Assembly (NCBI RefSeq): GCF_900105755.1
Contig: NZ_FNTQ01000001.1
Coordinates: 6,882,001-6,946,000, forward strand
Length of the DNA: 64,000 nucleotides
Source of the DNA: Streptomyces sp. Ag109_O5-10
Lineage (GTDB): Bacteria; Actinomycetota; Actinomycetes; Streptomycetales; Streptomycetaceae
Reading direction: 5' to 3'
Below, in pieces: positions 1 to 8,247 of the stretch. The position numbers and the translations under genes are program-made. Numbering within the stretch: position 1 is the stretch's first letter; each line of letters starts with the position of its first letter. The notes beneath the pieces were generated by a model. The model was not told the DNA's origin, made no database searches, and worked only from the letters and a program-made list of their open reading frames with translations.

Positions 1-278
1 TCGGCGGTCAGATCTACGAGTACACGAACCTGGTCAGGACGGACGGGATCTCCCTGTCCTCCGACCCGTACGGTTCGGTGTTCTACCTGACCACCGGGTT
101 CCACGGCATGCACGTGACGGGCGGCCTCATCGCCTTCCTGTTCGTCCTGGGGCGCACCTACGCGGCGAAGAGGTTCACGCACGAGCAGGCGACCGCGGCC
201 ATCGTCGTGTCCTACTACTGGCACTTCGTCGATGTCGTGTGGATCGGCCTCTTCGCCACGATCTACCTGATCAAGTAG
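1..278 (+). CDS. ctaE: Cytochrome c oxidase subunit III, C-terminal part
   Basis: The 3' end of the aa3-type cytochrome c oxidase subunit III gene. The frame is open from base 3 to the TAG at 276-278, and the start lies before the window. The visible 91 residues hold the last two membrane helices of the subunit III fold, including the segments FYLTTGFHGMHVTGG and SYYWHFVDVVWIG, which are family signatures. The subunit sits in the cytoplasmic membrane and stabilises the core oxidase. It lies 77 bp before qcrC, the order that accompanies the actinobacterial bcc-aa3 supercomplex. Only the fragment is assessable, but the identification is secure. Confidence 0.95.
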   Translation, partial: GGQIYEYTNLVRTDGISLSSDPYGSVFYLTTGFHGMHVTGGLIAFLFVLGRTYAAKRFTHEQATAAIVVSYYWHFVDVVWIGLFATIYLIK

Positions 279-355
279 CCGGGCCGGCACCACGCGCCGC
301 AGAAGCGCACTTTCCAGAAGCATCGACGCAGAAGATCCTGACACCGGGGTAATCC

Positions 356-1168
356 GTGAAAAAGCTCTCCGCACGACGACGCCATCCGCTGGCGGCGGTC
401 GTCGTCCTACTCCTCGCGCTGGCATGCACAGGGGGGCTGTACGCCGCGTTCGCACCCGCGGGCAAGGCGCAGGCCGATGAAACATCCCAGTCCCTGACCA
501 TCGAAGAGGGCAAGAAGCTCTACTCGGTCGGTTGCGCCAGCTGCCACGGCACCGGCGGTCAGGGTTCGTCCGACGGCCCCAGCCTGGTGGGCGTGGGCGC
601 CGCGGCCGTCGACTTCCAGGTCGGCACCGGCCGTATGCCGGCCGCCACCTCGCAGGGCCCGCAGGTCGTCAAGAAGAAGAACATCTACACCCAGGCCCAG
701 ATCGACCAGCTCGCGGCGTACGTCGCCTCGCTGGGCGCCGGTCCCGAGGTCCCGACCGCGGAGCAGTACGGCCCGGACGGTGCCGACATCGCCAAGGGTG
801 GCGAGCTCTTCCGCACCAACTGCGCGCAGTGCCACAACTTCGTGGGCTCGGGCGGTGCGCTGACCAAGGGCAAGTTCGCCCCGAGCCTTGAGAACGTCGC
901 CCCCAAGCACGTCTACGAGGCCATGCAGACGGGCCCGCAGAACATGCCGTCCTTCCCCGACACCACGCTGACGGAGAAGAACAAGAAGGACATCATCGCG
1001 TACCTGAACGCGGTCAACAGCAGCAACACGGAGAACCCCGGCGGCCTCAACCTGGGCGGCCTCGGGCCGGTCAGCGAGGGTCTGTTCGCCTGGATCTTCG
1101 GTCTCGGTGCACTGATCGCGGTCGCCGTCTGGGTCGCCGCTCGGACCGCAAAGGCCAAGAAGTCATGA
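356..1168 (+). CDS. qcrC: Diheme cytochrome c subunit of the cytochrome bcc complex
   Basis: QcrC, the c-type cytochrome of the actinobacterial bcc complex, replaces separate cytochrome c1 and soluble cytochrome c and passes electrons directly to the aa3 oxidase. The 270-residue protein has an N-terminal hydrophobic segment (about 12-34), two CXXCH heme-binding motifs (CASCH at 60-64 and CAQCH at 156-160) in two cytochrome c domains, and a C-terminal membrane helix (about 240-262). Two CXXCH motifs in one chain is the hallmark of the actinobacterial family. The start is GTG. The stop overlaps the qcrA start by 4 nt (ATGA), so translation is coupled through qcrC-qcrA-qcrB. Confidence 0.97.
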   Translation: MKKLSARRRHPLAAVVVLLLALACTGGLYAAFAPAGKAQADETSQSLTIEEGKKLYSVGCASCHGTGGQGSSDGPSLVGVGAAAVDFQVGTGRMPAATSQGPQVVKKKNIYTQAQIDQLAAYVASLGAGPEVPTAEQYGPDGADIAKGGELFRTNCAQCHNFVGSGGALTKGKFAPSLENVAPKHVYEAMQTGPQNMPSFPDTTLTEKNKKDIIAYLNAVNSSNTENPGGLNLGGLGPVSEGLFAWIFGLGALIAVAVWVAARTAKAKKS

Positions 1169-2226
1169 GTAGCCAAGACATTCCAGAAGAGAACCTGCCC
1201 GCTGAGCAGGACCACCACGCGCACGGCGCGGTGAGCGTCGCGGACGAGAGGGACCCCTTCTCGGACCCGGGTCTGCCGCCCCACGAGCACCGGATCCAGG
1301 ACATCGACGAGCGGGCCGCCAAGCGGTCCGAGCGCGTCGTGGCCACGCTGTTCACGGTGTCGATGCTGGCCACGGCCGGCTTCATCGCCTCCTATGTGAC
1401 GATCCCCAAAGACAAGTCGATCTTCGTCTTCCCGATCGGTCACATCAGCGCGCTGAACTTCGCCCTGGGCCTCACCCTCGGCGCGGCGCTGTTCTGCATC
1501 GGCGCGGGCGCGGTCCACTGGGCCCGCACCCTGATGTCCGACGTGGAGGTCGCCGACGAGCGGCACGCCATCTCGGCCCCGCCGGAGGTCAAGGCCAAGG
1601 TCCTGGCCGACTTCAAGCAGGGCGCGAAGGAGTCGGCGATCGGCCGGCGCAAGCTGATCCGCACCACGATGTTCGGCGCGCTGACCCTGGTCCCGCTCTC
1701 CGGCGTCGTGCTGCTGCGCGACCTCGGCCCGCTGCCCGGCACCTCGCTGCGCCACACGGCGTGGTCGAAGGGCAAGCTGCTCGTCAACATGAACACCAAC
1801 GAGCCGCTGCGTCCCTCCGACGTCGCCGTCGGCTCGCTGACCTTCGCCAAGCCCGAGGGCGTCGAGGAGTCCCAGGAGGACTTCCAGAACGTGATGGCGA
1901 AGGCGGCCCTGATGATCATCCGGCTGCAGCCGGACAACATCAAGGACAAGCGCGAGCTCGAGTGGTCACACGAGGGCATCGTCGCCTTCTCGAAGATCTG
2001 CACCCACGTGGGCTGCCCGATCTCGCTGTACGAGCAGCAGACCCACCACGTGCTCTGCCCGTGCCACCAGTCCACCTTCGACCTCTCCGACGGAGCCCGA
2101 GTGATCTTCGGCCCGGCCGGCCACGCCCTGCCGCAGCTGCGCATCGGCGTGAGCGAGGAGGGCTACCTCCAGGCGCTCGGCGACTTCGACGAGCCCGTCG
2201 GTCCTGCCTTCTGGGAGCGCGGATGA
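1165..2226 (+). CDS. qcrA: Rieske iron-sulfur subunit of the cytochrome bcc complex
   Basis: QcrA carries the Rieske [2Fe-2S] centre that accepts electrons from menaquinol in QcrB. Both cluster motifs are intact: C279-T-H281-V-G-C284 and C298-P-C300-H301. The 353-residue chain is longer than typical proteobacterial Rieske proteins because it has about 190 N-terminal residues with three hydrophobic segments (about 58-80, 93-118 and 168-185). This is the known three-helix actinobacterial form. The ATG overlaps the qcrC stop, and its own TGA overlaps the qcrB ATG, so the three subunits are translationally coupled. Confidence 0.97.
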   Translation: MSSQDIPEENLPAEQDHHAHGAVSVADERDPFSDPGLPPHEHRIQDIDERAAKRSERVVATLFTVSMLATAGFIASYVTIPKDKSIFVFPIGHISALNFALGLTLGAALFCIGAGAVHWARTLMSDVEVADERHAISAPPEVKAKVLADFKQGAKESAIGRRKLIRTTMFGALTLVPLSGVVLLRDLGPLPGTSLRHTAWSKGKLLVNMNTNEPLRPSDVAVGSLTFAKPEGVEESQEDFQNVMAKAALMIIRLQPDNIKDKRELEWSHEGIVAFSKICTHVGCPISLYEQQTHHVLCPCHQSTFDLSDGARVIFGPAGHALPQLRIGVSEEGYLQALGDFDEPVGPAFWERG

Positions 2227-3863
2227 GCACTAACGAGAACTCCGAGTACCGCGCCGAGCGCGGTCAGGCACCGGCCGGCGAGCGCATCGCCGACTGGGCC
2301 GACGGACGGCTCGGGATCTACTCCCTGGCCAAGTCCAACATGCGCAAGATCTTCCCCGACCACTGGTCGTTCATGTTGGGCGAAGTGTGCATGTACAGCT
2401 TCATCATCATCATCCTGACGGGTGTGTACCTGACGCTGTTCTTCCACCCCTCGATGAACGAGGTGGTGTACCACGGCAGCTACGTCCCGCTCCAGGGACA
2501 GATGATGTCCGAGGCGTTCAGCTCGACCCTGCACATCTCCTTCGACGTGCGCGGTGGCCTGCTCATCCGGCAGATCCACCACTGGGCCGCGCTGATCTTC
2601 CTCGCTGGCATGTTCGTGCACATGATGCGCGTGTTCTTCACCGGCGCGTTCCGCAAGCCGCGTGAGATCAACTGGCTGTTCGGCTTCCTGCTGTTCGTCC
2701 TGGGCATGTTCACCGGCTTCACCGGTTACTCGCTCCCGGACGACCTGCTCTCCGGCACCGGTGTCCGCTTCACCGAGGGCGCCATCCTGTCGATGCCGAT
2801 CGTCGGCACGTACATCTCGTACTTCCTCTTCGGCGGCGAGTTCCCCGGCCACGACTTCGTGGGGCGGTTCTACTCGATCCACATCCTGCTGCTGCCGGGC
2901 ATCATGCTCGGCCTGATGGTGGGCCACCTGATCCTGGTCTTCTACCACAAGCACACGCAGTTCGCGGGCCCCGGAAAGACCGAGAAGAACGTCGTCGGCA
3001 TGCCGCTGCTGCCGGTCTACATGGCCAAGGCCGGAGGCTTCTTCTTCCTGGTCTTCGGTGTCATCGCGGCCATCGCGGCGACCACCCAGATCAACCCGAT
3101 CTGGGCCATGGGCCCCTACCGTCCGGACCAGGTGTCCACCGGCGCCCAGCCCGACTGGTACATGGGCTTCGCCGAGGGCCTGATCCGCTACATGCCCGGC
3201 TGGGAGATCAACTTCTGGGGCCACACCCTGGTCCTGGGCGTCTTCATCCCGCTGGTCCTGTTCGGGCTGGTGCTGGGCGCGATCGCGGTCTACCCGTTCA
3301 TCGAGTCCTGGGTCACCGGTGACAAGAGCGAGCACCACATCCTGGACCGCCCGCGCAACGCCCCGACCCGTACCGGGTTCGGTGTGGCCTGGGTGACCGT
3401 GTACATGGTGGGCCTGATCGGTGGTGGCAACGACCTCATCGCCACCCACTTCCACCTGTCGATCAACGACGTGACCTGGTTCGTCCGGATCTTCTTCTTC
3501 GCCGGACCGGTGATCGCGTTCATCGTGACCAAGCGCATCTGCCTCGGCCTGCAGCGCCGGGACCGCGACAAGGTGCTGCACGGCCGCGAGACCGGCATCA
3601 TCAAGCGGCTGCCGCACGGTGAGTTCATCGAGGTCCACGAGCCGCTCTCGCAGGAGCAGCTGCACACCCTCACGGCGCACCACCAGTACGAGCCGGCCCA
3701 GGTCGGCCCGGCGGTCGACGAGAACGGTGTCGAGCGCAAGATCAAGGGCTCCGAGAAGCTCCGCGCCAAGCTGAGCAACGCCTACTACGGCGAGGACAAC
3801 CAGATCCCGAAGCCGACTGTCGAGGAGTACAAGGAGATCACGAGCGGCCACGGCCACCACTGA
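2223..3863 (+). CDS. qcrB: Cytochrome b subunit of the cytochrome bcc complex
   Basis: QcrB (546 residues) is the membrane subunit that oxidises menaquinol and holds two b hemes. His104/His119 and His220/His235, each spaced by 14 residues, are the likely heme ligands on two transmembrane helices. The chain continues past the usual cytochrome b core into a hydrophilic C-terminal tail rich in His, Glu and Lys, as in other actinobacterial QcrB proteins. I took the ATG at 2223 because it overlaps the qcrA stop in the same arrangement as qcrC/qcrA; the frame stays open further upstream but only inside qcrA. A strong hairpin follows the stop. Confidence 0.97.
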   Translation: MSTNENSEYRAERGQAPAGERIADWADGRLGIYSLAKSNMRKIFPDHWSFMLGEVCMYSFIIIILTGVYLTLFFHPSMNEVVYHGSYVPLQGQMMSEAFSSTLHISFDVRGGLLIRQIHHWAALIFLAGMFVHMMRVFFTGAFRKPREINWLFGFLLFVLGMFTGFTGYSLPDDLLSGTGVRFTEGAILSMPIVGTYISYFLFGGEFPGHDFVGRFYSIHILLLPGIMLGLMVGHLILVFYHKHTQFAGPGKTEKNVVGMPLLPVYMAKAGGFFFLVFGVIAAIAATTQINPIWAMGPYRPDQVSTGAQPDWYMGFAEGLIRYMPGWEINFWGHTLVLGVFIPLVLFGLVLGAIAVYPFIESWVTGDKSEHHILDRPRNAPTRTGFGVAWVTVYMVGLIGGGNDLIATHFHLSINDVTWFVRIFFFAGPVIAFIVTKRICLGLQRRDRDKVLHGRETGIIKRLPHGEFIEVHEPLSQEQLHTLTAHHQYEPAQVGPAVDENGVERKIKGSEKLRAKLSNAYYGEDNQIPKPTVEEYKEITSGHGHH

Positions 3864-3886
3864 TCGACGCGTCGCCACGCCACGGT

Positions 3887-3925
3887 CGAAGGGCCCCCGC
3901 CCGGTGTACGGACGGGGGCCCTTCG
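3887..3925 (+). terminator. Hairpin terminator after qcrB
   Basis: Perfect 13-bp inverted repeat, CGAAGGGCCCCCG paired with CGGGGGCCCTTCG, with a 13-nt loop, starting 24 nt behind the qcrB stop. There is no U-tract, which is usual for Streptomyces terminators. It closes the ctaE-qcrCAB transcript. Confidence 0.85.
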
Positions 3926-3994
3926 CCGTGCTCGGAGCTGGATAGGGTAGCTCTGAGAACCTCTGTTGCCCGTACGACGATCAGGAGCGGCTTT

Positions 3995-5059
3995 ATGAGC
4001 GCTGTGACCCCCGCTGGAGGCGACACCGCGGCGGGCCGTTCCTGGCCCGGGGTACTGAACGCGCTCCTGTACGGACAGGACCAGAGCTCCGACGCGACGG
4101 CCTGGGCGATGGACCAGATCATGCGCGGCCAGGCCACCGACGCCCAGATCGCGGGCTTCGTCGTCGCCCTGCGGGCCAAGGGCGAGACGGTCGACGAGAT
4201 CAACGGCCTGGTCCGCGCCATGTACGCGCACGCCAACGTCATCGAGGTACCGGGCCGCACCGTCGACATCGTCGGCACCGGCGGCGACGGTGCCAAGACG
4301 GTGAACATCTCCACGATGTCGGCGCTCGTGGTGGCCGGCACCGGTGCGAAGGTCGTCAAGCACGGCAACCGGGCCGCGTCCTCCGCGTCCGGGGCATCGG
4401 ACGTCCTGGAGAAGCTCGGCGTCAACCTCGACCTGACCCCGCGGCGGGTCGCCGAGGTCGCCGAGGAGGCCGGTATCACCTTCTGCTTCGCGATCAAGTT
4501 CCACCCGGCGCTCCGGCACGCGGGCGCGGCGCGCGGCCAGCTGGGCATCCGCACGGTCTTCAACATCCTCGGCCCGCTGACCAATCCGGCACGGGTCCGC
4601 GCCCAGGCCGTCGGCGTCGCCGACCCCCGCATGGCCCCCGTGGTCGCGGGCGTCTTCGCCGAACGCGGCCACTCCTCCCTCGTCTTCCGCGGCGACGACG
4701 GCCTCGACGAACTGACGACGACCGCCACGTCCCACGTCTGGATCGTCCGCGACGGCAAGGTCACGGAGGAGACCTTCGACCCCCGCGACGTCGGCATCGA
4801 CCTGGTCCCCGTGGAGGCGCTGCGGGGCGGCGACCCGTCCTACAACGCGGAGGTCGCCCGCCGCCTCCTGGACGGCGAGCAGGGCCCGGTGCGGGACGCG
4901 GTACTCCTGAACTCGGCGGCGGCCCTGGTGGCCCTGGACCCGGGCGCCGGGACCCTGCCCGAGCAGCTCCGCGCCGGCATGGACAGGGCAGCCGAGTCGA
5001 TCGACTCGGGTGCGGCCAAGCGGACCCTGGAGCGCTGGGCGGCGGCGACGAACAGCTAG
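3995..5059 (+). CDS. trpD: Anthranilate phosphoribosyltransferase
   Basis: TrpD transfers phosphoribose from PRPP to anthranilate, the second committed step of tryptophan synthesis. The 354-residue length fits the family. The PRPP-binding signature GTGGDG is at 94-99, followed by KTVNISTMSA and the anthranilate-site motif KHGNR at 122-126. An AGGAGCGG ribosome-binding site lies just before the ATG. The gene stands alone, without trpC or trpB, between terminators on both sides, about 26 kb from the trpE(G) gene in this window. Split trp genes are normal in Streptomyces. Confidence 0.96.
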   Translation: MSAVTPAGGDTAAGRSWPGVLNALLYGQDQSSDATAWAMDQIMRGQATDAQIAGFVVALRAKGETVDEINGLVRAMYAHANVIEVPGRTVDIVGTGGDGAKTVNISTMSALVVAGTGAKVVKHGNRAASSASGASDVLEKLGVNLDLTPRRVAEVAEEAGITFCFAIKFHPALRHAGAARGQLGIRTVFNILGPLTNPARVRAQAVGVADPRMAPVVAGVFAERGHSSLVFRGDDGLDELTTTATSHVWIVRDGKVTEETFDPRDVGIDLVPVEALRGGDPSYNAEVARRLLDGEQGPVRDAVLLNSAAALVALDPGAGTLPEQLRAGMDRAAESIDSGAAKRTLERWAAATNS

Positions 5060-5079
5060 GGGCCGGCCCAGCCGGCCGG

Positions 5080-5108
5080 GGTGGAGTCCGGCACCGCCGG
5101 GCTCCACC
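5080..5108 (+). terminator. Hairpin behind trpD
   Basis: GGTGGAG-T-CCGG pairs with CCGG-G-CTCCACC around a 5-nt loop, giving 11 Watson-Crick pairs and one T-G wobble, 20 nt after the trpD stop. It is a probable terminator that separates trpD from the riboswitch transcript. Confidence 0.7.
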
Positions 5109-5211
5109 GTCGCGCTGATCGCCGTCGCGGCGTAACGAGGATTTCGGGACCGGCGCCGATGGCAAGGGCCCGGCCTCGGCACCTGGCGGTGTCCCGTCAT
5201 CCGGACAGGAG

Positions 5212-5241
5212 TTGCGCGCTCGCGATCAGTTCACCTACGTT
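5212..5241 (+). promoter_or_regulatory. Probable housekeeping promoter for the SAM-IV leader
   Basis: TTGCGC at 5212-5217 and TACGTT at 5236-5241 with an 18-bp spacer resemble a HrdB-type promoter. The predicted transcript would start about 7 nt downstream, just before the first riboswitch base pair. The assignment is by motif only. Confidence 0.6.
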
Positions 5242-5249
5242 TCTTCCCA

Positions 5250-5368
5250 GGTCATGAGTGACAGTCATGAGGCCCCGGCCGACTGTCCGGCAACCCTCCG
5301 TCCGTGGCGGGGTGCCCCGGGTGAAGACCAGGCCGCAGGCAGTGAGGTCTGCGGCAAGCGCGGACCCC
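5250..5368 (+). promoter_or_regulatory. SAM-IV riboswitch
   Basis: The RNA begins GGTCATGAGTGACAG, contains the SAM core blocks CCGGCAACCCTCC (5288-5300) and GGGGTGCCCCGGGTGA (5309-5324), closes with GACC at 5326-5329, and ends with the pseudoknot arm GGTCTGCGGCAAGCGCGGA. The last part, downstream of the closing helix, separates SAM-IV from SAM-I. SAM-IV is known almost only from Actinomycetales and regulates sulfur-metabolism genes. It lies about 160 nt before the PLP-dependent enzyme gene and should lower its expression when S-adenosylmethionine is high. Confidence 0.9.
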
Positions 5369-5405
5369 TCGTACACCAGGGGTCCTGGTCGTCGAGGAGT
5401 CTTCC

Positions 5406-5426
5406 GTGAGCAAGCGAATGCGATAG
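5406..5426 (+). CDS. Possible six-codon leader ORF (MSKRMR)
   Basis: GTG AGC AAG CGA ATG CGA TAG follows a GAGGAG ribosome-binding sequence at the right distance and sits between the SAM-IV riboswitch and the downstream gene. No known function can be assigned to a peptide this short. It could be the translational target of the riboswitch, with ribosomes passing on to the main gene. It could also be chance, since the coding evidence is only the Shine-Dalgarno match and the location. Confidence 0.4.
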   Translation: MSKRMR

Positions 5427-5526
5427 GGCCGCAGAGCCCCGCCTCCGCATCCCCCTTTTTCCCCGCCGCTGCTTGAGCGCACCCGCTCGCACGGCGGATC
5501 CCACCTGCTCACACAGGAGTTCACCC

Positions 5527-6888
5527 ATGTCCGTCTCCACCGCTGCCGCCGCCCGGTCCGTTTGTGCCCCGCTGCCCGTTCTAGGGCGGGATGTCACCGT
5601 CCCGCTCGTCACCGGCGGCGAGGTCACCTACGCCGCCCTCGACTACGCGGCCAGCGCCCCCGCCCTCCAGCGGGTCTGGGACGACGTCGCGGCCTACGCG
5701 CCCTACTACGGCAGCGTCCACCGCGGCGCCGGCTACCTCTCCCAGCTCTCCACCGACCTCTTCGAGAACGCCCGCCGGACCGTCGCCGAGTTCCTCGACT
5801 GCCGCCCCGACGACCAGCTGGTCTTCACCCGCTCGACGACGGACTCCCTGAACCTCCTGGCCCGTGCCCTGCCCGCCGGCTGCCAGGTGTTCGTCTTCGA
5901 GACCGAGCACCACGCCTCCCTGCTGCCCTGGCAGGACGCCCGCGTCACCTACCTCGACGCCCCCCGCACCCCGCGTCAGGCCGTCGAGACCCTGGAGCGC
6001 GCCCTCGCCGGCCGTGACCCGTACGGGCCGGCCCTGGTCTGCGTCACCGGCGCCTCCAACGTCACCGGCGAGCTGTGGCCCGTACGGGAGCTCGCGGCCG
6101 CCGCGCACGCGCACGGCGCCCGGATCGTCCTGGACGCCGCCCAGCTGGCCCCGCACCACCCCGTCTCCGTCCGCGACCTGGACGTCGACTGGGTTGCCTT
6201 CTCCGGCCACAAGCTGTACGCCCCCTTCGGCTCCGGCGTCCTGGCCGGCCGCGCCGACTGGCTGCGGGCCGCCGAGCCCTACCTCGCGGGCGGCGGTGCC
6301 AGCCGCAAGGTCACCCGGCGCGAGGACGGGGGAGTGGCCGTGGAGTGGCACGAGGGCGCCGCGCGGCACGAGGCCGGCTCGCCCAACGTCATCGGCGCCT
6401 ACTCCATCGCCGCCGCCTGCAAGGCGCTCACCGAGGCGGGCTTCGACACGCTGGTCGCCCGCGAGCGGCACCTGATCGAGAAGGTGCGGGCGGGGCTGGC
6501 CGAGGTCCCCGAGGTCCGGGTCCTCTCGCTCTTCGGCGACGACGCCCCGCGCGTCGGCGTGATCAGCTTCGTGGTGGACGGCTGGAACAGCTCCCACTTC
6601 GCCGCCGCCCTCTCCGCCGAGTACGGCATCGGCGTCCGCGACGGCCTCTTCTGCGCCCACCCGCTGGTCAGGACCCTGCTGGGCTCCGACCCGCAGACCC
6701 AGGGCGAGTGCGGGGCGCCGGAGGCGGCACCGGGCGAGAAGTCCCTCAACGCCATCCGGGTGAGCTTCGGGGCGGGGACGCCGGACGAGCACGTTGAGCG
6801 CTTCGTGAACGCCGTGAAGGAACTGGTGGCCCACGGCGCCAAGTGGACGTACCGCACGGAAGAAGGCCGCTGCGTCCCGGCGGTCTGA
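5527..6888 (+). CDS. Cysteine-desulfurase-like class V aminotransferase under SAM-IV control
   Basis: A 453-residue PLP enzyme of the aminotransferase class V fold. The PLP lysine is K229 in SGHKLYAPFGSG, the ring-nitrogen aspartate is D203 (LDAAQ), and a cysteine at 376 (LFCAHPL) occupies the place of the catalytic cysteine of SufS-type desulfurases. It resembles cysteine desulfurases or selenocysteine lyases more than phosphoserine or alanine-glyoxylate aminotransferases, but no SufU/IscU partner is nearby. I chose the ATG at 5527 because of the ACAGGAGTTCACCC ribosome-binding site; a TTG 54 nt upstream lacks one. The SAM-IV riboswitch upstream implies a role in sulfur amino-acid metabolism. 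Its substrate is not known from sequence. Confidence 0.85.
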   Translation: MSVSTAAAARSVCAPLPVLGRDVTVPLVTGGEVTYAALDYAASAPALQRVWDDVAAYAPYYGSVHRGAGYLSQLSTDLFENARRTVAEFLDCRPDDQLVFTRSTTDSLNLLARALPAGCQVFVFETEHHASLLPWQDARVTYLDAPRTPRQAVETLERALAGRDPYGPALVCVTGASNVTGELWPVRELAAAAHAHGARIVLDAAQLAPHHPVSVRDLDVDWVAFSGHKLYAPFGSGVLAGRADWLRAAEPYLAGGGASRKVTRREDGGVAVEWHEGAARHEAGSPNVIGAYSIAAACKALTEAGFDTLVARERHLIEKVRAGLAEVPEVRVLSLFGDDAPRVGVISFVVDGWNSSHFAAALSAEYGIGVRDGLFCAHPLVRTLLGSDPQTQGECGAPEAAPGEKSLNAIRVSFGAGTPDEHVERFVNAVKELVAHGAKWTYRTEEGRCVPAV

Positions 6889-6908
6889 TCCGGACGACCT
6901 CAGGGGCA

Positions 6909-6946
6909 GCGCCCCGTAAGGGGCGCGGGGAACTGGGCGACGAGCC
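6909..6946 (+). repeat. Dispersed hairpin repeat, copy 1
   Basis: GCGCCCC-gtaa-GGGGCGC hairpin followed by GGGGAACTGGGCGA and AGCC, 20 nt behind the aminotransferase stop and in the same orientation. It shares its core with copies at 21419, 24412, 34711, 42989 and 54881. A second GC-rich palindromic block (GCGCCCCTTTGGGGCGC, 7024-7040) follows before the convergent AsnC-domain gene. Confidence 0.75.
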
Positions 6947-7072
6947 ACGACGTACCCGCGGGGGCCACGGCGCTTCGTGCCCGCTGCCGGCCGGTGGGGG
7001 CTGGTCGCTGGGGGTACCCCCAGCGCCCCTTTGGGGCGCGCTGCAGTCGGGGCGCCCCGAAAAGGTACTGCC

Positions 7073-7354
7073 TCAGCTGTCCAGGCCGATCGCGAACGCC
7101 GCCTCCAGGTCGTGCTGGGAGTACGTGCGGAACGCGACGTGCGTGTCCGTGCCCTCCACGCCCTGGATCTTGCTGATGCGGCCCGGGATCACCTCGGCCA
7201 GGTCCTCGTGCTCGCGCACCCGGACCATGGCGATCAGGTCGTACGTACCGGTGACGGAGAAGACCTCGCTGACGCTCTCCAGCGCGGCGATCTGTTCCGC
7301 GATCTCGGGGATCCGGTCCACGCTGGTCTTGATGAGGACGATCGCGGTGATCAC
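7073..7354 (-). CDS. Stand-alone Lrp/AsnC ligand-binding (RAM) domain protein
   Basis: A 93-residue protein that consists only of the alpha/beta effector-binding and oligomerisation domain of Lrp/AsnC regulators; the N-terminal HTH is absent. The core pattern (TAIVLIKT, VFSVTGTYDLIAMVRV, HVAFRTYS) fits the RAM domain throughout. Such stand-alone forms are widespread in actinobacteria and probably bind amino acids or modulate a partner protein. Its ATG overlaps the stop of the upstream rhomboid gene by 4 nt, so the two are co-translated. DNA binding on its own is unlikely. Confidence 0.85.
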   Translation of the reverse strand: MITAIVLIKTSVDRIPEIAEQIAALESVSEVFSVTGTYDLIAMVRVREHEDLAEVIPGRISKIQGVEGTDTHVAFRTYSQHDLEAAFAIGLDS

Positions 7355-8094
7355 GGCTGGTTCTCTCCCTCGGGTGCCGGAGCTGGGGCGACCTTCACTT
7401 TAGTGGTACGGCCGTACCGCACCCACGCGTAGCCGAACCCGAGTCCGAACCCGACCAGGTGCGCGAGGTAGGCCACGCCGGGGCCGGAGGGGGCCTGGTC
7501 CAGGGCCAGCCACTGGAGGGCCGCCCAGAAGGGGAGGACCACCCAGGCCGGGAACCGGAGCGGGAGGAAGAAGAGGAAGGGGAGGAGACTGGTCACACGG
7601 GCGCTGGGGAACAGGTACAGGAACGCTCCGAGGACCGCCGAGATCGCCCCGGACGCACCCACCAGCGACTGCGGGGACGTGGCGTTGGCGACCGCGTAGC
7701 CGAGCAGCGCGAGATAGCCGCAGCCGATGTAGAAGAGAGTGAACTCCACGCGGCCCATCCGTTCCTCGGTCATCGCCCCGAAGACGAAGAGGAAGAGCAT
7801 GTTGCCGAGCAGGTGCACCCAGCTGCCGTGGATGAACAGCGCCGTGGCCGGGGTCAGCGCCTCCCGCACCGGACCGTCGAACAGGTCGGCGGGGACCACC
7901 CCCCAGTGCCGGAAGTACGCCCGCTGGGCGGCCGCGAGGGCCTCTCCGGTGCCGTAGGACGGGGTGAAGCCGGAGGCGGGGCCGAGCACGAAGATCAGGC
8001 AGCACACGGCGATCAGGGTGTACGTCATGGGTGCGGACGTGCCACGCAGGCTCCGCAGGGTCCGCGCCGCCGTGGTGTTCCAGTCGCCGATCAT
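7351..8094 (-). CDS. Rhomboid family intramembrane serine protease
   Basis: A 247-residue polytopic protein with the rhomboid fold. The oxyanion motif HLLGN (H94, N98), the catalytic Ser148 in GASGAIS and the catalytic His212 in AHLVGFGLGF are present with correct spacing across about six or seven helices. It should cleave single-span membrane substrates, which cannot be predicted here. I chose the ATG at 8094 by comparison with the usual Streptomyces N-terminus (M-I/V-G-x-W); another in-frame ATG lies at 8100 and a GTG at 8196, none with a clear ribosome-binding site. It is translationally coupled to the downstream RAM-domain gene. Confidence 0.85.
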   Translation of the reverse strand: MIGDWNTTAARTLRSLRGTSAPMTYTLIAVCCLIFVLGPASGFTPSYGTGEALAAAQRAYFRHWGVVPADLFDGPVREALTPATALFIHGSWVHLLGNMLFLFVFGAMTEERMGRVEFTLFYIGCGYLALLGYAVANATSPQSLVGASGAISAVLGAFLYLFPSARVTSLLPFLFFLPLRFPAWVVLPFWAALQWLALDQAPSGPGVAYLAHLVGFGLGFGYAWVRYGRTTKVKVAPAPAPEGENQP

Positions 8095-8247
8095 GGACAT
8101 AGAGCATGGCGTAACCGGACGCACTGGTGCAGATCGCCTCGCCGCCGTGGACAGGGCGGCGTCGAGTACCCGCCAGGCCGTAGGGTTACGAGCCACACGC
8201 GTCGGGACGGCGCGTCACGGACACTAGAAGGAAGCGAACAAGCCACG

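Noticed and set aside
1761..2222. Upstream extension of the qcrB reading frame inside qcrA
   Set aside because: The frame runs through qcrA and the overlapping ATG at 2223 is the natural start.
913..3878. Very long minus-strand open frames opposite qcrC, qcrA and qcrB
   Set aside because: They mirror the third-codon GC bias of the sense genes, have Arg/Ala/Gly-rich composition and no family motifs.
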